Assembly: GCA_963681505.1 (NCBI GenBank)
Contig: OY811973.1
Coordinates: forward strand, 7,108,673 to 7,172,672
Direction: 5' to 3'
Length of the DNA: 64,000 bases
Source: Eunapius fragilis
Lineage: Eukaryota; Porifera; Demospongiae; Spongillida; Spongillidae
Below, piece after piece: positions 42,427 through 50,518 of this stretch. A program made the position numbers and the translations under genes. How positions within the stretch are numbered: position 1 is the stretch's first letter; each line of letters starts with the position of its first letter. The notes under the pieces were generated by a model. The model saw only the letters and a program-made list of their open reading frames with translations. It searched no databases and was not told the origin of the DNA.

Positions 42427-44949
42427 ACAAGTACTGGTGCACAAGTTCAGAGCACCAAAATCTGCACTGTTGCTGAATTGAAATTGCTTACCACTCAAAA
42501 AAGAGTATCTGTTGCTGAAGAGCGAGCAATGACTGCTGAAAGAAGAGCCATTATTGCAGAAGAGAGAGCTGCCACTGCTGAGGAAACTGCATCTGTCCTT
42601 GAGAAGACAGCTGCTAATGCTGAAGAGAGAGCCATTGGAGCAGAAAGGAGAGCTACTAGTCGTGAAGAAAGTAAAAGAGTTGCAGAAAGCAGAGCCACCA
42701 TATATGAAGAGAGAGCCATTTCAGCTGAGGCAAGAGCTGCATTGGCTGAACAGAGAGCCACAATAGCTGAAAAGGAGTGTGCTATCACAAAAGAACGATT
42801 GTCTGATGCTTTTAAACAAGTCACTGTGGCTGAAGAGAATGCCACAATAGCACAGAGGAGGGCCTGTATTGCAGAGGACAGAGCTACTGTTTCCAATAAG
42901 AAAGCCATTACAGATGAGAAGAGAGCAAATGTAGCAGAAGAACGAGCTACTGCAGCAGAGAAGAGGGCCTCTGTAGCAGAGGAGAGGGCCAATGTAGCAG
43001 AAATGGAGGTTACTGCTGCTGTCATGAAAGCAACAGCTGCTGATACCAGAGTAAAAGGTTTGGAAGAGAGAACCAATCAAGCTGAAGGTGCAGTGAAAAC
43101 GTTGCAAGAAAGTGCACGCATATCTGATATCAGAATGGCAGAACTTGTGCAAACAAATAGAGGTCTGGAGGACAGGGCCACAAGAGCAGAGCAGCAGATC
43201 CAGGACCTCACCATGCAGTGCAGACAGCTACAAGAGCAGCTTGACAAAGCCACTACACCATCATGGCTTGTAAAGAAAGGTGATATTGTACTGATGGATA
43301 AAGAGCTAGGCAGAGGAGGATGGGGTGTGGTGCAGGTAGCAAGGTACTGTGGACTTGAAGTGGCTGCTAAGCTCCTTCATGGTAAAATCCTATCTCCTCA
43401 CAACGAGCAGCTGTTCAAGAGAGAAATGAATATATCGGCACTGGTACGTCATCCAAACATACTACTATTCATCGGAGCCACTTTAGATCAGCCATGTGTC
43501 ATCCTCACAGAGCTGATGCACACCTCTCTAAGGGCAGTCCTAGAGGATAAGGTGCTGAAAAAGGTAGCCCTCTCCCATCAGCAGGTATCCACTATAGCCA
43601 TTGATGTGGGTAGGGCCCTGAATTATCTGCATTTAATGAAACCAGATGCCATCATCCACAGAGATGTAAGCAGCAGCAACGTGCTCCTTGATCCACTGGG
43701 AGGAGACATGTGGAAGGCCAAGTTGTCAGACTTTGGGTCATCCAACTTTGCACGTCTGGTGACTACTGTGGGCCCTGGAAATTACAGCTATGCAGCTCCC
43801 GAGAGCCTAGATCCTTCCCTGCAATCTCCCAAAATGGATGTGTTTAGCTATGGCATTCTTCTGTTGGAAATGGCAAGTGGTCAGTTTCCAGAAATGCAAA
43901 AGAGGCTAGATGTAATGAAAAGACTCCAGTGGTCAGCAATGAAGACATTGATTGAGCAGTGCACAGCAAGGAGTCCAGGTGATCGTCCTAACATTGCTGA
44001 TGTACTTGGTGTTGTGAAAAAATTGCAAGAAAGTGCACACATATCTGATATCAGAATGGCAGAGCTTGTGCAAACAAATAGAGCTTTGGAGGACAGGGCC
44101 ACAAGAGCAGAGCAGCAGATCCAGGACCTGACCATGCAGTGCAGACAGCTACAAGAGCAGCTTGACAAAGCCACTACACCATCATGGCTTGTAAAGAAAG
44201 GTGATATTGTTCTGATGGATAAAGAGCTAGGCAGAGGAGCATGGGGTGTGGTGAAGGTAGCAAGGTACTGTGGACTTGAAGTGGCTGCTATGTTCTTTCA
44301 TGATGCCATCCTATATCCTTACAATGAGCAGGTGTTCAAGAGAGAAATGAATATATCGGCACTGGTACGTCATCCAAACATACTACTATTCATCGGAGCC
44401 ACCTTGGATCAGCCATGTGTCATCCTCACAGAGCTGATGCACACCTCTCTAAGGGCAGTCCTAGAGGATAAGGTGCTGAAAAAGGTAACCCTCTCCCATC
44501 AGCAGGTATCCACTATAGCCGTTGATGTGGGTAGGGCCCTGAATTATCTGCATTTAATGAAACCAGATGCCATCATCCACCGAGATGTAAGCAGCAGCAA
44601 CGTGCTCCTTGATCCACTGGGAGGAGACATGTGGAAGGCCAAGTTGTCAGACTTTGGGTCGTCCAACTTTGAACGTCTGGTGATTACAATGGGCCCTGGA
44701 AATTACAACTATGCAGCTCCCGAGAGCCTAGATCCTTCCCTGCAATCTCCCAAAATGGATGTGTTTAGCTATGGCATTCTTCTGTTGGAAATGGCAAGTG
44801 GTCAGTTTCCAGATGTGCAAAAGAGGCAAGATGTAATAAAATGGCTCCGGTGGTCAGCAATGAAGACATTGATTGAGCAGTGCACAGCAAGGAGTCCAAG
44901 TGATCGTCCTAACATTGCTGATGTACTTATGAAACGTCCTATAGCTTAG
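42427..44949 (+). CDS. Last exon of kinase gene II: coiled coil, kinase, then a second kinase domain lacking the beta-3 lysine
   Basis: After acceptor TTCTCCAG (ends 42426) the exon runs 840 codons to TAG. It encodes the AEERAxx coiled coil (three heptads shorter than gene I), kinase 1 with VAAK (Lys codon 315), HRDVSSSN and DFG, then ADVLGVVKKL and a second copy of the last coil segment and kinase. The repeat distance is 921 bp (ttgcaagaaag at 43102 and 44023), exactly 307 codons, so the duplication is in frame. In kinase 2 the glycine loop is GRGAWGVV and the beta-3 lysine is Met (VAAMFFHD, codon 622), while HRD and DFG remain. Kinase 2 is therefore a probable pseudokinase. With upstream exons the protein would be about 960 residues. 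Confidence 0.9.
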   Translation, partial: TSTGAQVQSTKICTVAELKLLTTQKRVSVAEERAMTAERRAIIAEERAATAEETASVLEKTAANAEERAIGAERRATSREESKRVAESRATIYEERAISAEARAALAEQRATIAEKECAITKERLSDAFKQVTVAEENATIAQRRACIAEDRATVSNKKAITDEKRANVAEERATAAEKRASVAEERANVAEMEVTAAVMKATAADTRVKGLEERTNQAEGAVKTLQESARISDIRMAELVQTNRGLEDRATRAEQQIQDLTMQCRQLQEQLDKATTPSWLVKKGDIVLMDKELGRGGWGVVQVARYCGLEVAAKLLHGKILSPHNEQLFKREMNISALVRHPNILLFIGATLDQPCVILTELMHTSLRAVLEDKVLKKVALSHQQVSTIAIDVGRALNYLHLMKPDAIIHRDVSSSNVLLDPLGGDMWKAKLSDFGSSNFARLVTTVGPGNYSYAAPESLDPSLQSPKMDVFSYGILLLEMASGQFPEMQKRLDVMKRLQWSAMKTLIEQCTARSPGDRPNIADVLGVVKKLQESAHISDIRMAELVQTNRALEDRATRAEQQIQDLTMQCRQLQEQLDKATTPSWLVKKGDIVLMDKELGRGAWGVVKVARYCGLEVAAMFFHDAILYPYNEQVFKREMNISALVRHPNILLFIGATLDQPCVILTELMHTSLRAVLEDKVLKKVTLSHQQVSTIAVDVGRALNYLHLMKPDAIIHRDVSSSNVLLDPLGGDMWKAKLSDFGSSNFERLVITMGPGNYNYAAPESLDPSLQSPKMDVFSYGILLLEMASGQFPDVQKRQDVIKWLRWSAMKTLIEQCTARSPSDRPNIADVLMKRPIA

Positions 44950-44977
44950 TCGCATTGTTTCTTACGTTATGGACGGT

Positions 44978-44983
44978 AATAAA
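44978..44983 (+). terminator. Polyadenylation signal AATAAA, kinase gene II
   Basis: AATAAA 29 bases after the stop, in the same context as 18395. Confidence 0.7.
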
Positions 44984-45890
44984 ACTGAGAGTGGTGTTGT
45001 CATTTATTTGATATGCTACATGTATTATAGTGATATATATATATATTTTAATTATTTTTTTCCAACTACATTAAACTAAATGATAACACAAAACTCATAC
45101 AACAAAACTCTTCATCATCACTGTCCACCTTCATTATCACCAACATGAATATTGAATTGCCTTTTAAGGAACTCAGTTGTCATTGGTCCAAAGTAATGTT
45201 AATATAAATTTTGATCGCAACAAAGATGAGAATATCAAAATATAAGTAATGTACTTACAGGTCATTGTAGCTGGTTGCCACAGACTGCCTGTACCCATTC
45301 CTATTTGTACTGCACATTAGAATCTCATCCTCTTTCTCCTCCCTCTTAAGCGTTCTTGCTGACACACTCTGTTTTTCAAACAAGCTAGCTGAGTATGTAG
45401 AACCAGTTGTGGCTCCCTAAGAGCATGGTGGTAAGTCATCTATCCCTCCTCCCTGCTGGCTGGTTTTCCAAATGAGCTAGCTGAATATGAGGAAATGGGC
45501 TGTGGCACTTGCAGACATGGTGAGGTGTCCTCCATCTTTGGTCACTCTCCAAGTGTGTCTCCCTCAGGACATGGTAGGTCTTGGGTCTTTTGGTGTGTTA
45601 TGGGGCTAATGGTTTAGTTGTGTAAGGATGAAACGAGTGGGTGGTGGTCTGGAGGTCTGCTATATGTTTAGGAGGGTACCTTTTTATTTTGCATGTCCCT
45701 TGTTCTGTGTTTGTATGCATGTATGCATACGTATGTACATGTTTGCCCATATAATGTACATGTGTGTGTTTGTGTGTTTAGATGTTATGCTAATAGTGGA
45801 GTGTGGGGTGTGTGGTGACGTATATGATTGTGTGTAAAGTGTACCCTCTTTTAATTCTCTTCACTTCCCTCCCCTTCTTGGTAAGGTGCT
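44984..45890. other. Intergenic spacer after gene II
   Basis: Matches 18401-19400 with small deletions. No gene is seen. It ends where unit 1 has the transglutaminase exon 19401, which is replaced here by minisatellites. Confidence 0.5.
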
Positions 45891-45990
45891 GCATGTGGAG
45901 GGTAAGGTGCTACATGTGGAGGGTAAGGGGCTACATGTGGAGGGTAAGGTGCTACATGTGGAGGGTAAGGTGCTACGTGTGGAGGGTTGA
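45891..45990. repeat. 22-bp minisatellite, about 5 copies
   Basis: The unit GGTAAGGTGCTACATGTGGA plus GG has a donor-like GGTAAGG in every copy. Confidence 0.85.
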
Positions 45991-46084
45991 TTAAGCTACT
46001 CTCTCAGTACAGGAGCAATAAGTGCTCAGTGAAGTATGGGCAGTGTTGGGTGTCCTCTGGTGTACTGACCACATGTGAGCGAAG

Positions 46085-46868
46085 GGATGGTATATGAGTG
46101 GGGGGATGAACTAAGGGTATGGGGTGAGGGGATGAACTAAGGGTACGGGGTGAGGGGATGAACTAAGGGTATGGGGTGAGGGGATGAACTAAGGGTATGG
46201 GGTGATGGGATGAACTAAGGGTATGGGGTGAGGGGATGAACTAAGGGTATGGGGTGAGGGGATGAACTAAGGGTATGGGGTGAGGGGATGAACTAAGGGT
46301 ATGGGGTGATGGGATGAACTAAGGGTATGGGGTGAGGGGATGAACTAAGGGTATGGGGTGAGGGGATGAACTAAGGGTATGGGGTGAGAGGATGAACTAA
46401 GGGTATGGGGTGAGGGGATTAACTAAGGGTATGGGGTGAGGGGATGAACTAAGGGTATGGGGTGAGGGGATGAACTAAGGGTATGGGGTGAGGGGAAGAA
46501 CTAAGGGTATGGGGGTGAAGGGATGAACTAAGGGTATGGGGTAAGGGGATGAACTAAGGGTATGAGGTGAGGGGAAGAACTAAGGGTATGGGATGAGGGG
46601 ATGAACTAAGGATATGGGGTGAGGGATGAACTAAGGGTATGGGGTGAGTGGATGAACTAAGGGTATGGGGTGTGGGGATGAACTAAGGGTGTGGGGTGAG
46701 GGGATGAACTACGAGTATTGGTGAGGGGATGAACTAAGGGTATGGGGTGTGGGGATGAACTAAGAGTATGGGGTGAGAGGATGAACTAAAGGTATGGAGG
46801 AGGGGATGAACTAAGGGTATATAGGGTGAGGGGATGAACTAAGGGTATGGGGTGAGGGGATGAACTAA
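46085..46868. repeat. 26-bp minisatellite (first kind), about 30 copies
   Basis: The unit is GGGTATGGGGTGAGGGGATG then AACTAA. It ends 20 bp before a transglutaminase core exon and occupies the position where the active-site exon would be expected. Each unit has a donor-like GGGGTGAGGG. Confidence 0.95.
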
Positions 46869-46888
46869 TCTGACCCTCCTTCCCACAG

Positions 46889-47019
46889 TCCTGCGCTCCA
46901 TAGGTATCCCCACCTGCTCAGTTACCATATATGGCTCTGCCTGCTCATCCATTGGGAAAAACATCGTTCAGTTTTTTTACTGAAGATGGTAGAGAGGTCC
47001 CCAGTCCTACTTCTGTCTG
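46889..47019 (+). pseudogene. Transglutaminase core exon following the active-site exon
   Basis: Acceptor CCCACAG ends at 46888. The exon reads (V)LRSIGIPTCSVTIYGSAC, GKNIVQFF and, after one base shift, TEDGREVPSPTSVW. It matches the family segment VLRxLGIPTRxVTNxxSAHD ... SVW. The conserved Asn, Ala, His and Asp are altered (IYGSACSS). A run of seven Ts at 46972-46978 shifts the frame; six would keep it. Donor GTTAGT starts at 47020. Confidence 0.7.
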
Positions 47020-47247
47020 GTTAGTCACTAATGTCTATGTGATCTTCTAACTCCTCCACTGACCCTCCAGTATCTCCTCCACTGTCCCCTCCACTATCTC
47101 CTCCACTGTCCCTCCACTATCTCCTCCACTGTCCCCTCCACTGTCTCCTCCACTGTCCCCTCCACGATCACTTATGCAATCTATCATCCTCTAATCCATA
47201 TGTGGCTGTCATGTGACCTACCATGTGGATGTCATGTGACCTACCAG

Positions 47248-47570
47248 GCAGTATGACGTTTTGAATGAGGTCTACCTAGTGCGCCCAGACCTACCCAACT
47301 GGCAGGTGTTGGATGCCTCACCTCACCCCAGTGGGAGGAGTCAGGAGCAAGGGGCGTGCCCTTGGGTTCCGCCCCACAGCTGGCCGTGAAGAGGGGTCTT
47401 GGAATGAAGTACAACGTGGAGAGGGTGGTCGGTGTGCTGGGAGGTTCAGTGTACTGCTACTTGCTCCACGGGGACAAGAGGTTGAGCCTTGCAGACGTAG
47501 ACCCATCTCTTGTCGGCAGGAAGGTGTGTACCAAGGCTGTGGGAGGGGGTGTGGCCCATCAGTTGAAGTT
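47248..47570 (+). pseudogene. Transglutaminase core exon, RPDL..W region
   Basis: Acceptor CTACCAG ends at 47247; the first base completes the split Trp codon of the previous exon. It reads NEVYLVRPDLPNWQVLDASP, then after a frame slip near 47352 VPLGSAPQLAVKRGLGMKYN, and ends VDPSLVGRKVCTKAVGGG. It matches NxVWMxRPDLxxGYxGWQVLDATPQ ... GPxxVxAIKEG...KYD ... LVGxxISTKAVG. The catalytic His-containing HVW is replaced (YDVLN). The 3' end is uncertain: AAG/GTGTGT at 47522 is a possible donor. Clearly transglutaminase-derived but unlikely to be active. Confidence 0.7.
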
Positions 47571-47870
47571 AAAAGAAAATTTCCATTTGGGTTTCATCAC
47601 ACAGAATCAACTGGAGAGCTGTTGTGGTCAGTACATGGGTATGGCTTCTGAATATAGCCTTCTTTCCTGTCAGGTTCATTGTCACCACAGCAGCTGACAT
47701 CCTCCATTTTTTTGTATGTCTATGCATGTACTTCCACACATGTGATGAGGTATATGTACCTATGCATGTACTTACACACATGTGATGAGGTATATGTACC
47801 TATGCATGTACTAATGTGATGAGGTATATGTGTATATGCACACTCGTTTCATTTTTCCCCTCCTCCCCAG
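47571..47870. other. Spacer with 41-bp minisatellite
   Basis: Positions 47715-47830 hold about three copies of a unit with TGCATGTACTTACACACATG and TGATGAGGTATATGTACCTA. It ends in the pyrimidine tract of the FAF2 acceptor. Confidence 0.6.
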
Positions 47871-48001
47871 TCCACCTAGTATTTGGCTACCAGCCGGCTC
47901 CTGCCCAAAACCCTACAGGGGATGTGATGCAGTTTGTAACGGAGTTTGAGAATGAGTTTGGCCCCGCCCACCCTCCCTTCCTGACCTGCAGCTACAGCCA
48001 G
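47871..48001 (+). pseudogene. FAF2: FAF2 exon, start of UAS domain
   Basis: Acceptor CTCCCCAG ends at 47870. It encodes HLVFGYQPAPAQNPTGDVMQ then FVTEFENEFGPAHPPFLTCS and YSQ. This aligns with human FAF2 PVGDVVSFMHSFEEKYGRAH then PVFYQGTYSQ. The UAS domain is a thioredoxin-like fold that senses unsaturated fatty acids. Donor GTGAGG starts at 48002. The exon itself is intact; it is called a relic because later UAS exons are missing. Confidence 0.8.
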
Positions 48002-48141
48002 GTGAGGGGGCGGGGCATGAGGGCAGCTGGGGTGGGGGCGTGGTGGGGAGGGAAGCTGGGAGGGGGTGGAGAAAGATTAAGCTGAGAGGGGCGGGGCAGG
48101 AATTACAGCCTGCTCACTCATTGTCCTTACCTCTTCCATAG

Positions 48142-48227
48142 GCTCTGGACCAAGCTAAACAGGACCTCAGGTTTCTGTTGGTATACCTTCACTCACCTGG
48201 TCACCAGGACACATTCCAGTTCTGCAT
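48142..48227 (+). pseudogene. FAF2: FAF2 exon, UAS domain continuation
   Basis: Acceptor TCCATAG ends at 48141. It encodes ALDQAKQDLRFLLVYLHSPG then HQDTFQFC, an excellent match to FAF2 ALNDAKRELRFLLVYLHGDD then HQDSDEFC. Donor GTGAGTC starts at 48228. The next FAF2 segment (the RNTLCAPEVI ... VVGRLEG part of UAS) was not found before the following exon. Confidence 0.85.
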
Positions 48228-48329
48228 GTGAGTCAGTCGTGTGTCACATGATTGGTCCATTGTCATGTGATTAATGAGCTGTGGGTCACATGATTTGGCA
48301 GTAGCTGATGACATGGCCTTTAGAGTGTC

Positions 48330-48556
48330 ACATGATCAGTGTACATGGTCAGGTGGTCAAGTACATGGTCAGGTGGTTAGTGTACATGGTGAGGTGATCA
48401 ATGTACATGTACATGTACATGATCAGGTGGTCTGGGTACATGGTCAGGTGGTCTGGATACATGGTGAGGTGGTTAGTGTACACGGTCATGTGATCAGTGT
48501 ACATGTTCAGGTGGTCAAGTGCATGGTCATGTGGTCAGGGTACATGGTCAGGCGGT
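48330..48556. repeat. About 19-bp minisatellite (GTACATGGTCAGGTGGTCA)
   Basis: About 11-12 degenerate copies fill the interval where the missing UAS exon(s) of FAF2 would be expected and run directly into the next exon, leaving no clear acceptor. Confidence 0.85.
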
Positions 48557-48641
48557 CAAGTCCCCTGAGAGAGCTGATAGCCAGACTGGCAGTGGCCGTG
48601 CGAATGAATGAGGCGGAGCTGGTGGTGGAGAGGAACGAGAG
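48557..48641 (+). pseudogene. FAF2: FAF2 exon after UAS, helical linker
   Basis: Reads SPLRELIARLAVAVRMNEAE then LVVERNER, aligning with FAF2 INQLTFIMDANQTYLVSERL then EREER. Donor GTAAGG starts at 48642, and its phase (AG/G) matches the exon at 53732. The 5' boundary is lost in the minisatellite. Confidence 0.7.
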
Positions 48642-48890
48642 GTAAGGGTCTGGGGAGGAGGTGCGAATGAGGCAGAGCTGGTGGTGGAGAGGAATGAGAG
48701 GTGAGGGTCTGGGGAGGAGGGGCAAATGAGGCAGAGCTGGTGGTGAAGAGGTGAGGGCCTGGGGAGGAGGTGCGAATGAGGCAGAGCTGGTGTGGAGTAG
48801 AACGAGAGGTAAGGGTCTGGGGAGGAGGGGCAAATGAGGCGGAGCTTGTGGTGGAGAGGAACGAGAGGTGAGGCCTTGGGAGGAGGTGGT
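48607..48890. repeat. 59-bp tandem repeat of an exon/intron junction, about 5 copies
   Basis: The last 35 coding bases of the exon (AATGAGGCGGAGCTGGTGGT...GAACGAGAG), its donor and 24 intron bases are repeated. Starts are at 48607, 48666, 48725, 48775 and 48833. Donors read GTAAGG, GTGAGG, GTGAGG, GTAAGG and GTGAGG, so several equivalent 5' splice sites stand in a row. Confidence 0.85.
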
Positions 48891-50100
48891 ATCTGGGAGG
48901 ATGGGGTGGAGGTAAAGCCTGGGGTGGTGAAGGCATGGAGGAGGTAAGGCCTGGGGAAGAGATGGGCGAATGGAAGAAGATTAAGTGCAGGCAAGCCTGG
49001 GGAGGTGGAAGCCATGTAGTGGAGGCAAGCCTGGGGAAGGGAAAGCCATGGCAGCCTGGGGAGGAGGATAATGGCAGCCTTTCATGTTTATGCTCTATTT
49101 GGTACTTTCTGCTAAGTATGCTGCTGTAGAGTCCTACCGCAGTACCTTACCTATCAATCAGTAATGCCCCAAACTGAGCCTATGTGTGCTATACTGTAGG
49201 TGTGATGCAATGTTAATGATTGGTTTGGCAACAACTGGGGACAAGGGCAAGAGTATCCCACGAGCATGTGTAACGTTCCCCAACCCCCAGCTGTGGTGGC
49301 ACCAGCTAGTGCCGCTAACCACAAGCCAGGTGGCCAGTGTGGCAAGCAAGGACGCTGGTTTAGGCTTGGCTGCAAGGCCAGTATACATGTAGTTGGGAAA
49401 GCCCTCCAGCTAAGACAGGTACCAGGGTGACGCAGGCCACTAACTGGATGACCTGTGTACCAAGCCAGGACGCTGGTCCAGGCTTGGCTAGCCAGGTTAG
49501 TAGGGACAAGCCCGTAGGGCTCCGCCCTGCCAGATTGTAATTGAAATGAATAAAAAATAGCATAGTACAACACAGCAATGCACAAAGGGAGTGGAGGGAG
49601 GGAAGCGTGAACAGTCAGGGCTGTGTCTGGTGAGTAGTGCCAGGTATTGTCGTATGCATGCTATTATACCCCATTAGTTAGCACTCCTTTTGAATCTGCT
49701 AATAAAGGCAGCGCACATGATTCAGCAGCACCCCATTTGGCGGGTGCTTTACTCATGCAACTAACAAAGCGAGCCACCATTGGTACAGTAGTGAGGGAGG
49801 CGTGGTGTGAGGCTAGGCTAAGGCTTACTAATTATAAGTCTGGTGTTAAGATGTGGTTACATGAATTACTGGTGCCCATAAGCTCTGTTTAGACCTAAAC
49901 AGTACCTTAAAACTGTAGTGTGTCTCCAGCTGGAGATGGTGCAAGCATCCGCCCCCCCCATCATCCCTAACTTAAAGTGCATCTGTTTTGAAAGGCTGAC
50001 CTACAAAGGCCTTGAGTACAAACAATGGTTACTTCCTTTGAATGGTATCAATGGTAACTTGGTACCTTGTGTCCTTCATGTATTGTACACTGAAAGTGAA
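48891..50100. other. Intron of FAF2 relic, no gene seen
   Basis: Positions 48890-49080 continue as a decayed version of the junction repeat (GGAGGTAAGGCCTGGGGAAG). 49220-49500 holds two related copies of GCAAGGACGCTGGTTTAGGC-type sequence. Proline/tryptophan-rich minus-strand frames here have no recognisable domain. Confidence 0.35.
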
Positions 50101-50117
50101 AACTACTACTCATGTTC

Positions 50118-50290
50118 TATTGCCCCCATAGTCTGGGGGGGGGGGGGGGCGCATAGTCCTAGTTCTATTGCCCCCACAGTCGCGGGGGGGGGGGGGGGGT
50201 TGATAGTTCTATTGCCCCCTCATAATCCCGGGGAGGGGGGGGGGGGGGGGGGGGGAGGGGTTGATAGTTCTATTGCCCCCATAGTTGGGG
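50118..50290. repeat. G-tract tandem repeat, about 4 copies
   Basis: Units of TTCTATTGCCCCCATAGTC are followed by 10-18 Gs. Such runs can form G-quadruplexes and are prone to length error. Confidence 0.75.
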
Positions 50291-50518
50291 GGCATGGTGT
50301 CTGACTGATGATGCACTGATGTTAAGAGACATGGTGTATTTTATGTACAGTCGAACAATAGATGTGTGCACATGTGGTCAGATATTATTTCTTATGTGTC
50401 GTTATGTAATGTAAGGTTGTTTAGCCTTTAAAAGAGATGCGTGAACACCTTCTGTTCCCATCTTTATTTCTCATTCATGCCTGCCATCCCTGATAGTACA
50501 ATAATTATTTCATCAACA

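Noticed and set aside
48507-49015. Pro/Ser-rich minus-strand proteins
   Set aside because: Complement of the 59-bp junction repeat on the plus strand, where the FAF2 similarity lies.
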